Assembly: GCF_037975245.1 (NCBI RefSeq)
Contig: NC_092579.1
Span: 17,915,678 to 17,979,677 of the forward strand
Length of the DNA stretch: 64,000 nucleotides
From: Apostichopus japonicus
Taxonomy: Eukaryota; Echinodermata; Holothuroidea; Aspidochirotida; Stichopodidae
Reading direction: 5' to 3'
Of the stretch, positions 26,001 to 36,343 are shown piece after piece. A program made the position numbers and the translations under genes. The notes beneath the pieces are model-generated. The model searched no databases. It had not been told where the DNA came from and saw nothing but the letters and a program-made list of their open reading frames with translations. The first letter of the stretch is position 1; each line of letters begins with the position of its first letter.

Positions 26001-29000
26001 GGATAAAGAATGTTACGTCAGGAGCAGCAAATAAAACTTGTGGGAAGTTTCCATCCTCTCTAACCTTACCTTTCCTATAAAATATCATGCCGGCTCTGGG
26101 TCCCCTGAGTGACTTGTGAGTCGTACTGGTAACAATGTCACAGACTTCAAAGGGGTTGGCTACAACATCAGCTGCCACCAAGCCACTGACGTGGGCCATG
26201 TCAGCCATCAGGAATGCATCGTGTTCGTCGCAGATTTCTCTGAAACGCTTGTAGTCTAAATTTCTGGAGTAACAGCTGATACCTGGTGAAGTAAGAATAA
26301 ATTTGTAGTAGCTGGTTGCATACCACTGATACTCATATTTAAAATAGCTGGATTGTCACACTCCAGGGTGCATCAAGTATGACAGAGGCAGCGTTCTAAA
26401 ACGAGGGCTACCAGAGCTACTCTTCTCTCCAGGTAACGAAGGCTACGTAGATTTCCATTAAATTCTTGCAGGCCGACAGTAGGCTACAGCCCCTACGAAA
26501 CCCAAGTGGTGTAAAACAGGACTTGGTGTGTCCCGACTTTCTCGACAAATCTTCAATCTTCAAAATTTGCTTTATTATTTTCCAGTCTGATTTTTCTGTG
26601 CATTTTTTTTTTTAAATCTTCCTTCAAAACATCTGTAATTCCTTAAATTAAGAAAGGTTTATAGACATGTTTTTTTAACTTCCACCCTATAAATCCAGAT
26701 GACTTCCACTATTTTGATTGGAAATGAAACCCCTCCCCCACCCCCACCCCCACTGCCCTCCAAGAAAAACAAACACACAGTTGGAAAGAAGCTTGACATG
26801 TGTAAGTTGCCATGAATTGATGAAAATATAAATCTATTTTCTAACCTGCTATGACCAACTTGGGATGAAACAGTCTTGCCGTCTCTGCTAATTTATCGTA
26901 ATCTATCAGTCCAGACACTGGATCTACTTTGTAAGGCATTGATTCAAAGAATATCGACGTTGCTGAGATCTTTTTCTTGCTGGTCATGAAACCGTGGGTG
27001 AGATGACCGCCGTCCGGTAAGTCCAGACCCATTATCCTGCCGTGTGGTCCGACCACTCCTGTGTAGACTGCGAAATTCGCCGGGGAACCGGAGTAGGGTT
27101 GGACGTTGACGCCCCATTTCTCTGGATCGAGTCTGTAAACCTCTAGCGCCCTCTGTTGGCAGATGATTTCCAGTTCGTCATAGTACTCGGTACCACCATA
27201 GTATCTGCAGGATACAACATGTCAGGTAATTAATAATCTGGCACGATTGCATGACATTCAACGCCATTTTTTGTCCATAAAAAAAAATTGCAATGCATTG
27301 TTAACGTGAACATAATTTCAGGTTGTACAGTCAAGCCATTTTGGTTTCCTATTGAGTTTTGTGTTGCATCTGAGGAACTGAACCAATGGCCCTGTGTGTT
27401 AGGCTACAAAGTCCAGCTACTATACTTTAATTCATAAACTTGAGATGTTTAAAGGCTCACTTTACCTAAAATTAGAAGAAAAAAAAATACAACCTAAAGG
27501 GCAGTTTTCTTTTTTTTCTTAATGGTTTCCAACATGACAAATTAATTTCACACCTGATGTAATCCTTTAAGTACTGTGTGTTTAATACTAAATATGTATT
27601 GTATTGTATGCATCTAAGCATGAACCAAGCCTACATTCCTGCTTAAAGCTTAACAAGTATTATAACAAAATGTACATAGATTAGGATAACAGCAATGGAC
27701 ACTGCCACAATTTCAACAGACCCCCACTCTTAGGACTTGTTGGCCAGAATGAAAACAATGCATGTTTCCTTAAGCTTTGATAATGGACGTCAACCCTTTT
27801 CAATCTGTGCATGTATTAAGTTTACAAACATGGTAATGTTTCCTTTATATATCTTTGCCTACAAAGTATACAATAAAAAAAACGTACAGTACTGATCGTG
27901 GGCACCAGCACTTATAGTCATACACAGAATAGCTGAGGTCAAGGAGGTACATTTGCAGTCTAAAATGTGACCATGAAAGGTCACAGTCACAAGATATTGA
28001 CTCTTGGGGATGGCCACGACAGATATCAAAAGTGATAGTGCATATGTAAGCAGGGAACATGTTATTGCATAGCAAAATAGTGCATAATATGGGCAATAGC
28101 TGTACAGATGCCAAAATTTATAGTGGATTTTGTTCACAGGAACCATATTATTTTGAAAAAGAGATAATAAAGCCTTCAATACTGCTACAGTACACAAAAT
28201 TTGGACATTAAATTTAATATCACCTTAATTCCTAATTTCCTGTACACTCCTTCGACATGCATTACAGGATACTATACACATAAAGAACTATGTACTGATT
28301 CTCATATTCAATTTAAAATACATACTGCTACCGTGCTAAACAAGTGACAATGATGTACCCCTTTACTTTTGACTGATCGATCTATAACTTTGCTATATAT
28401 TGCATTTCTCTGAACTAGACCCGATCTGCTTTTATGAGTTTTAAGTCACTAAACATTTTCCGTACAGTGTTCATTAATTACTGTATTAATGTCACTGGTA
28501 GGAACACACAGACAGTAAGAGAAGGATCTATTCTACTGTACCAATCAGACAAAATTCACTTTTTCCACTTTGAAAGCAAAAGGCAAAGCAATCTTAATAA
28601 GTTAATAGTACTGAACATGCTGGTATCCAATAAGCCTATATACGGTAACGAAACACAGTGACAGAATGTAGCAGTACTGTACACTACAGTGTGGTAGAGA
28701 ATATCAGGTATTGATGCCATCTCTCTTGTAGAGTACATCACTGGTAGGCTTTGTTTAACTAGAGGAATGGCAGAACATTGGATCATGATCAAAATCCTAC
28801 ACTCATGACTACCTCCCTGATGAAACATTTCTGCCCTCTGGTTATATCTCTACATTTTGATCCTGTGTCATGGGGAAGGGGAGGTTGTGGGGTGAAGGGG
28901 ATGGCATCAAAGGCATAAGATCACAATTTAAGTCAGGCTATGAGCTTGGAGGATAAAGATACCCCTTGGAGGATCAAGATACCTCAAGATCTATGCAGGG

Positions 29001-32000
29001 GAGCAATGCAAAACATCCTGCTTGGTTTTCTCTAAAAATTTGTAAGACAGTGCTAGCTTATGACAGTCTTTGTAAAAAAACACAATAAAGTCAACGAACT
29101 AAGAAATGGATCTCTGGTCATTTTTATTTATGACGTCTTCAATACTGCCAACAACATCCACTGCTACTGATGAAGTGATAAAGGTGAGTTTAATTGCCCC
29201 GATTTTTGTTACAAAAACCCCCACTGTTTACCTGTTTCCGGGGTATCCCTCGCAGTATTTATTCTGCATGCATGAACCAAGAGCCTCCAGTACAGCTCGG
29301 CTGGTGAAGTTCTCTGAAGCGATGAGTTCTAAACCGTTAATCTGTCTTTGTTTTTCTTTACGGATCAAGTCATATATCACCGGATCATTTTGCTCCAAAG
29401 GTTGGTCTCCGAACCAAACATCCTTCTCTCCATTTGACTTGCCATTGGACGACATCTTGGCCTGATGAAGAAGAAAGAGACGTATGTGAACAGTACAAGA
29501 TGTAAGAAGGTAGACTGTGTCATGGACAACACTGTTCTGTTTAAATTTAACACAGTCAAATTTCCAGACCAGCATTAATTGTTTATTCTTTAAGTAGTCG
29601 GTATGGAAGTGGCTGCTATGGCTGTGTGACATACAGTTATTGTAAGTCACATCTAGGTCTGTTGATGCCAAAGAACAGCCAATGAGCAGGTAATTTAGTT
29701 TAGTTCACAGTTTGTTTATTGTATTTCTACCATTTCACAACATACACAAAATTGATATTTTATAACAATTTTACATGTGTTCATATATAAGACAGGGTTT
29801 GGATCGTTTGGTCAGACTGACGCTGATGTAAGATTTATAACAAAATAGTTAATGTGTTTGTAGAGGAACCAGGATAAGCATTTGGCTTTGCTAGTCTGGT
29901 CGCTCCCCCCCCCCCTTCCCCAGAAATAGAAAAAAAGATTTTGGAACAAGTTAAACCTAACTGTATGCCAATTCTGTCTTCCTTGACATACAGAAATTTA
30001 CATTGATATGGTTATCACCACTAATGCACATTTATACATTAACACTTGTAAACATTTGTATACTGTACACATGATATACTGTATGTATTAAACATACAAA
30101 CACAATTACACACATGTACTAATACATGTACTAATATGTGTAGTACTATTTATTTATTTTATTTTTAAGAATAAAGATGTGGAGGCAGGAATAGCTACAT
30201 AAGGACAATTACAAGACGTTGACGGGTGAAGTTTGAATGTGGCGTTTCAGTGACATTTTAAACTGACGCAAGGATTTTGTATCACGCTTGGAAGTGAATT
30301 CCAGAGTATGACACACCACGATTACCAATAAGCAATTGGTTTTGGTTTTGTAACTTAAAATTTTTTCCTGCTATGGTTCACAAAGTGGCAGAACAAATAA
30401 ACACTCCTGACACACAAATGTAACTTGAAGCAGTCCTACTGTACACTCTACCAATAGTTTCTTTTTTCAAACTAACACCTCTCAGCATTTTTTTCTATTT
30501 TGTACGGTTTGCTTGCAGCGAGAACCGAAACTTTCCAACGAACCTAGTTTGAGTGGATCGTGAGGTTTTCCAACCCACAGTTGATGGAAACATATCAGGT
30601 ACAATGTACTGTACATGCTGTGTACCTACTGTACCTCTGCAATGATGTTAATAATGGGCAGAGAATAATTATTCATCAAATTTTAATAGCAAATGCTATA
30701 AAAAAATAAAATTAACTATCGATAAAAATGCTATATATATAAGTGCTAAAATGAACATGTTATATAATTTTCTTACATACAGTACATGTAGAGCAGAGCT
30801 GGAAGTTGCAGAATTTCCCGTATATATGCATCATTGCACATGATTTGCAATGTTAACCAGTGCTATACTATTTCTTGAAAAATACTGTATGTACAGTGTA
30901 TCTTAAAGCAACATCAAATGTGATGATTGGTAGTCTCTTATTAAAGAGAGAGAAAAGGATTCACTTAAATGTTGAAATGGCCTACCAGACTACCACCTGA
31001 AAACAGTCCAGAAAGACCTTTATATCTCTGCAAGTCCAGTAACAGTCTTTTACAGTATGTTATGGAAGCTTAAAAGTGTCATCAACATAAGAAAAACTTT
31101 GCCTCATAAGTTGACATTTTTCAGTAAATTGTTTAGATAACAAGATAATATCTTATAAAAATCAGAAAAATGTTGGATTCCTCAGTTGCTTTAACTGAGC
31201 AATTGAACAATTTTCTGCAAAATGTTTAATTGACAACCTATCGTATCTTGTCAATTCAACATATTTCTGCAAAAAGGTCAATTGTTCACTTCATTCCAAC
31301 TGAGCAAGTGAAAAATTTTCTGCAAAATGTTCAATTGACAACATAAATTGACTTGTCAATTCAACATTTTTCTGCAAAATGTTTAATTGTTCACTTCATT
31401 CCAACTGAGCAATTGAACAATTTTCTGCTTAATGTTTAATTGACCACTTATCATATGTCATTATTTCAACAATTTTTGCACTCCTATCACTCCAATTTGT
31501 AAATCATTTGTAAGTTGGACTTACTTGGGGAACTAGTGATCTACATATTTTGTACAATGTAGTGATCTTAAGCCTTTTTCATCACGATCCTAGGACCATA
31601 AAAGACTGGAATACATTATCCTTGGCTGTTAAAGAGAGCCCTAGTCTTGGGTGTTACTAAAACGAATGACAATTGCGTTACACATAACAAATGACAATAT
31701 GTTGTACACACTAAAAAATTGTGTTGACTAAAACGAATAACAGGAATGAGAGCACAGACATTTGCTTCAACCGGATATCACAGTTCAGACTTCGTGGGTA
31801 TCTAGATCTAGTAAAGTACGGACAAGATAAAAACGCACCTTACAGTAAGCGAAATTGTAAGTTTGATTTTAAAAAGTAAATTTAATGTCATTTTTCCGAT
31901 AATAATTGTTATAAACTAACAATACTATAATCTTGAAACGGCTTCAGTTATCTTTCTACATAAATCTACAGAGGTAAAAAGCACAACATTCAAGAGCATT

Positions 32001-33154
32001 CTCACACAAAAACTTTCCCTGTTGTTTCTATCCGTGAATTACACCAAAACCATGCAACCACGTAACATGCGATTTTCCTCAAATCATTTTTTGCGCAGAA
32101 AACCAATAACCGCATTTACTCCACTCCGTTAATCATTCTATCTCTTCTCACCACTGTCCTTCTTTGTCATTCGTTGTCATTCGCTGTCATTTGCAAATGA
32201 TAATTCACCCTGTACAAAGTCAATTGTCATTCGGTCATTCGCTGTCATTCGTTTTAGTTTGTCCCCTAGTCTTGAGGTGTTTAAGACAAGATTGCCCACA
32301 CATTATTTTTACAGTAGCTCTGCTGCGCTACACGCCAACATCCTCGTTGTGATACCCGAGAGAGGTTTTTAACGAGTATCCTACAGAAACAGAAACTTCA
32401 CCTCAGAAACACTTCCTCAGCAATTGGCCCATGACATGTAACCAAGAATAAGATACTAAGACAATTATATGCTAAACAAACAAAGTGTCAAGAAGGAGTC
32501 TAAATACACTCTGTAGGCCTAGGTCTACTCTTACAGTAAGGCCTTGACTTGACCTAATTTGTTTGAGAAAAATTTCAAAAATATTTGATAAAAGGGACAC
32601 TTTTGAGTTCTTCATTCACTACAGAACTTGAAAAACATAGTAAGGTGACCAGACATCCCTGATTTCCAGGGACAGTCCTCTAAATCTGACATTATGCCAG
32701 ACTACTTACTGTCCCTGGACTAAAAGTGTCACTGTAAATGTCCACAGTCGTTACATAATGTCAAAGGAATATCAAATGTATTTGATAAATGTCCCTGAAT
32801 GATATACATTTGAACGACAACTAGTCAAGTTCTAACAAGTAACATTGTAACAAGTACTAGTCTAGGCTAGTACTGGTACTGTAGTACTAGTAGTCTATTA
32901 CTACTGCTACTAGCCTAAGCCTGGGCATAAGTTACATCACTTGCCTAGGCATTTTTAATAACAATCAATGGCGGGAAAGTGTTTTGTTGCACAATGACTG
33001 TACACGAAAATTTGAAGTAGGGCCTACGATCGGTTCGTCTTCTTTTTCACACCTGACAGGTGCTGAAAATACCTCAAAACGTAAATATGATTAGCCTTAC
33101 CTCGTGAACATGTGCCAGTTTAAGTTTCTTCTCCGGGACTGCTGTATGGCTCAT
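23085..33154 (-). CDS. SHMT1: Serine hydroxymethyltransferase, cytosolic-type, 8 coding exons, complete
   Basis: PLP enzyme that interconverts serine plus tetrahydrofolate with glycine plus 5,10-methylene-tetrahydrofolate. Coding exons in transcript order: 33154-33101, 29461-29232, 27204-26846, 26282-26070, 25432-25319, 24686-24564, 24015-23788, 23251-23085. All junctions are GT-AG, phases agree, and the 1488 coding bases give 495 residues, close to the family's usual ~480-500. Visible signatures: [11 protein letters not shown] and [13 protein letters not shown] near the N-terminus, PLP-contacting DMAHVSG (D242, H245), and the PLP-lysine motif STTHKSLRG (Lys271). The C-terminus has [13 protein letters not shown] and [12 protein letters not shown]. 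Exon 1 supplies only [18 protein letters not shown]. It is not clearly a mitochondrial presequence, so I call the enzyme cytosolic by inference. An in-frame Met early in exon 2 (MSSNGKS) could start a shorter form. Exons 4-7 are all multiples of three with phase 1 at both ends. SHMT2 is the alternative name. Confidence 0.96.
31193..31475. repeat. ~105-bp tandem repeat, 2.7 copies, in SHMT intron 1
   Basis: The phrase ACTGAGCAA[TG]TGAA recurs at 31193, 31299 and 31403, spaced 106 and 104 bases. Each copy carries TTTTCTGCAAAATGTT and TGTCAATTCAAC segments. Copies differ by scattered substitutions, so the array is not very recent. Confidence 0.8.
31580..32385 (+). mobile_element. LINE 3'-end remnant, split by a later insertion
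   Basis: Bases 31593-31649 and 32275-32375 together match the end of the LINE remnant at 39140-39290 ('ataaaagactggaatacа'-type segment, then 'aggtgtttaagacaagattg' and 'tgctgcgct'). The two halves are parted by the 615-bp element at 31650-32264. Only the last part of the reverse-transcriptase reading frame and the 3' tail remain, so it is dead. Confidence 0.75.
31650..32264. mobile_element. MULE-like MITE with 10-bp target duplication (615 bp)
   Basis: The ends GGTGTTACTAAAACGAATGA and (inverse complement of the right end) GGACAAACTAAAACGAATGA are terminal inverted repeats differing only in the four bases after GG. The target duplication CCTAGTCTTG is present at 31640-31649 and 32265-32274. 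The unbroken host sequence is seen in the related LINE tail near 39188-39197. A 9-10-bp duplication is typical of Mutator-like elements. The inner ends repeat 'gtcattcg'. No transposase is encoded. Confidence 0.8.
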
Positions 33155-33886
33155 GACATACAGTGTTAGTGGACTAGACTATGGACTGTTTATCAACGTA
33201 CCCTTATAAAATTTGGTGACACGACAATATTTGTTGAGCGGAGTAGCTAGCTGTTCTGTTGCATGCATGCGAATTATTTTCGCGTGTGTTACAAAACCGT
33301 GGTAAGGCTTCCATTATGGGTGACATTGTAATCATGAAAAGAGGTCATATAGATATTGTTTTTATATTATCTGACGTGGTGTTGTGCTTCAAATCTGTAA
33401 TTCTAGATATTACATCCAAACATTAAAGATGAGTTTGTGGTGTCATTTTAAGGTCAGATATTACTCGCAGTATCCATTCTTTACTACTTAATAGCTCATG
33501 TAAAGTGGAAAATTACCCACAGGCCATCAGGCAGATATTGCGAAATGTCTCCTCATGAATATTAATAACATGGAAAAGTTTCCACTTTAGGGACGACAAA
33601 TGGAATAATGCTTTTTGGTTTCCCAATTCCCCGAAAACTAAAGAGTCACTCTTGCTGACCTTGCAAATAGTGTGGGAGGACCTCGGATTGAAAAGTTGGC
33701 AATGAAAAATAACGTGGATCGTTAAGTCGGTAATTCTTATTAATGTTAGATTCGTCCGATATGGGAGCATGCAGAACCTTTGTATTCAAAGCCGAAGGCA
33801 AAGTGGAAAACCCAGGTCACAAATCGGGTAGTCTATACATGGTTAAGTTCTTCATTAAATTAACGCCCTCGTTTTCGGCCTTTGGT

Positions 33887-33975
33887 CTAATATCATGTGT
33901 AGCATTATGTTCCCCTTCTAGAGGAATCGTGATATAAACCTGACGATGATCACACAATCAGTCACGATACAATGG
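33887..33975. repeat. Repeat copy carrying the empty MITE target site
   Basis: 'tgtagcattatgttcccctt ... cctgacgat gatcacaca' closely matches 34413-34466 plus 34849-34870. This copy lacks the CAGTGGCGG element, so CTGACGAT at 33940-33947 is the undisturbed target. Confidence 0.75.
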
Positions 33976-34466
33976 CATAGCCGTAGTAGCCCAATTTGAT
34001 TGAGGGAGGGAGCGGGTGGGGGATGTATAACGACTTGTCAGAAAAATATAACGAAATTGGTTCGCAAGGCTACTTTAATATGCATAATGTATAGGCATTA
34101 CATCAGTTATTACATTGCGTTCCAATTACATTCAATCTTTGCCGTATTATTACCCTTCCACATTAGTGATAATAATATAAGTTTAACCATTGACAAACAC
34201 ATTGCAATTTATTTTTCTTTCAGTAAATGTACGAAAAATTCTCAGAATATTGCCTGATTCTTCCCAAAAAATATTTGGTTGGGCTGCAGCACTCCCCCCC
34301 CCCCCCTCCTAGGCCTATGTGTAAGAGGACTGGGCTTGCGCGCGTATCAGTCGGTTATTTGTTTAGATTTACATGTCCAGGTATTTTCCTGGGTAACTTT
34401 TCTTAAACAGTATATGTAGCATTACGTTCCCCTTATATAGGAGAATCGTGATACCCACCTGACGAT

Positions 34467-34845
34467 CAGTGGCGGAGCTAGGAGTATTGGTCAGGAGGGG
34501 CGAGAATGGTGTGCAGGGGCGCTTTCGACACTATCTAAGCGGAGCGCCACCACTGGTTGGCGCGTAGCGTACAGACATTTTTTGAGTAAAGATACTCCAT
34601 AGATCGCCGAAAATGACCCTTTGCGGGCCTGGCTAATTTGCAGTAAACGAAGAATAAATAGGTGTCATCGCCAAATTACACCAACAAAATGTGACAAATG
34701 TCAATAAGTAGATGAGAGCGCAATAAAAAAGTCAATAATCGCGAATAAGTAAAAAGTGGTAAAGAGCTGAAAAGGGCGCCAGCATTCCATTTGAGCCCGT
34801 CAGGGGGGCATCCGCCCCCTGACTGTATATGACGCTCCGCCACTG
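34467..34845. mobile_element. hAT-like MITE, CAGTGGCGGAGC family, copy 1 (379 bp)
   Basis: It begins CAGTGGCGGAGC and ends GCTCCGCCACTG, perfect 12-bp terminal inverted repeats. The flanking 8-mers are CTGACGAT (34459-34466) and CTAACGAT (34846-34853), one mismatch apart. An 8-bp duplication and CAG ends indicate hAT. A second copy is at 43309-43683, and the empty target is preserved at 33940-33947. It has no coding capacity. Confidence 0.88.
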
Positions 34846-35310
34846 CTAACGATGATCACACAGTCACAGCCTTGATGCAAGGGGACTGGGGTTGAGAGGG
34901 ACCGGTTCTACCACTACCTAATTAAACTTCCCAGTATCCCCTTTTCTTACCGCCCAACAGTTCCCCAAACAACAAAGTAATATAGGTCTATCTTGATAAT
35001 CAACTCTCACGCCGAAAAAAAAAGAATTAGCGCATGAGTAATCAACCTTAAATCCGAACTATTAATTATCAAACTATGAAATATGTAATTACCAAGATGA
35101 GTTCAATCGTATCCACTACTGTAATGAGAAATAGGAAAGGATGATTTGGCCAAGTTAGCTCCTCTAACTAATTTTATTTTCACACGATCCATAATGCAAA
35201 TGGTGCAATTAGGTTTCCAGAAAAGTGACTCGGTATTATAAGGCACAGATGAACATTTAACTTTGCCTATTATGGAGACTGCCGGATATTGACTGTGTTC
35301 AAAATATGTC

Positions 35311-35914
35311 ACCATTTTAAAGGATTGGTTCAGTTGGTTGACATGTCTATTTTGTGTGATAGAGCACAAAAAGAACAGTGAAGAAACTACCATGATAGCA
35401 TGCTCTGTTAAAGAGATATGACACTTTGAAGATATCAAAATTTCTTTGAAAACGACTAGTGTAGAAAGACTTACTGTGAGGGTGTGACGTCACATCTTCA
35501 CTTCCTTAACATTTGTGAATATATTTCTTTAAAAATTATTTACATATTTTAACACATTTCAAAATAATAGGCCTATAGCCTAATGAAAAATTCGTCAGAT
35601 GTTTAATCTCAAATACTTCCTTTGACAAATGTGAGATCACCTGACATATCTAAGCTTTTGGTTGAAAGTCATGAAATCTCACAAAATATTGAGAGAAAAA
35701 AAAACAAAGACTTTTCAGGAATGTGAGGATGTGACATCACAGCTAGTCAGATTTCAGCAGTTTCGACACAATCTGATAAAACTTTATACTTGAATATCTC
35801 TTTAACCGAAAAAAAAAGATATTTGAACAGTTTTTTCACCATTGTGTGTCTTTGAGAGTCCTCTTTCATATAACATAAACATGTATGACAACTGAACCAA
35901 TCCTTTAAAATCCC
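35311..35914. mobile_element. TTAA-type MITE with long inverted repeats (~590 bp)
   Basis: Perfect 22-bp inverted ends lie at 35315-35336 and 35889-35910 (core AGGATTGGTTCAGTTG and its inverse complement). Just outside the AGGATTGG ends both flanks read TTAA, so the true target duplication is TTAA, as in piggyBac and Kolobok elements. Weaker complementarity continues inward, including GTGTGACGTCACATC at left against GGATGTGACATCACA at right. The interior is non-coding. Confidence 0.8.
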
Positions 35915-35937
35915 TCTAACATGCTGGCAAGGGAACC

Positions 35938-35991
35938 CAGAGCCGTATATACGGCTCTGAGGGAACCCAGAGCTCTATATATACGGCTCTG
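35938..35991. repeat. Duplicated perfect palindrome, AGAGCCGTATATACGGCTCT
   Basis: Bases 35938-35959 are a perfect 22-bp palindrome (the 20-base core is given in the call), followed after GAGGGAACC by a second, imperfect copy at 35968-35991. 'GGGAACC' brackets each copy. Confidence 0.85.
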
Positions 35992-36343
35992 AGGGAACCG
36001 AATATCTGCTGCCACCTACATCGAAAATTTCAAATCGGATGAATTTGGATCATTATTACCCTGTATGACTGACATAACTTCCTGAAAATTTTTCAACACC
36101 CCCTCCCCCCCAAAAAAAAAACGACGTCACTAAGGGGCAAGTCAACACGGATACCTCCATCATGTAATTACTGGGCTTCGATGACTTACATGCAAGTTTA
36201 ATTGAAGTAGTTAATCTAGGTGGAAGTGCTCCGTCTAGACTGGCTCTCGCTGCTAGCTTGCGACGTTACAAAGAACGACTGGTCTGCAACGGCTCAGCAG
36301 CTTCACCTTTGACCGAACTTTACGAAAACAGATTCATGTCAAC

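Larger units (their letters stand above)
33155..36343. promoter_or_regulatory. Divergent SHMT / GGA intergenic region
   Basis: SHMT reads left from 33154 and GGA reads right from 36344, so both promoters should lie here. A TATA-like 'ttataaaa' at about 33204-33211 is upstream of the SHMT start. No CpG-rich block stands out. Much of the space is occupied by transposon-derived DNA (34467-34845 and 35315-35910), which leaves roughly 1 kb next to SHMT and 350 bp next to GGA free of recognised elements. Confidence 0.5.

Noticed and set aside
32640-32830. Region starting AAGGTGACCAGACATCCCTG that resembles a DNA transposon end
   Set aside because: I could not find a matching inverted end or a target duplication, so it is not listed as an element.
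36336-36338. Upstream ATG eight bases before the chosen GGA start
   Set aside because: It is out of frame with the VHS domain. The ATG at 36344 leads in frame across the intron to LLNKATNPLN, which matches the family.
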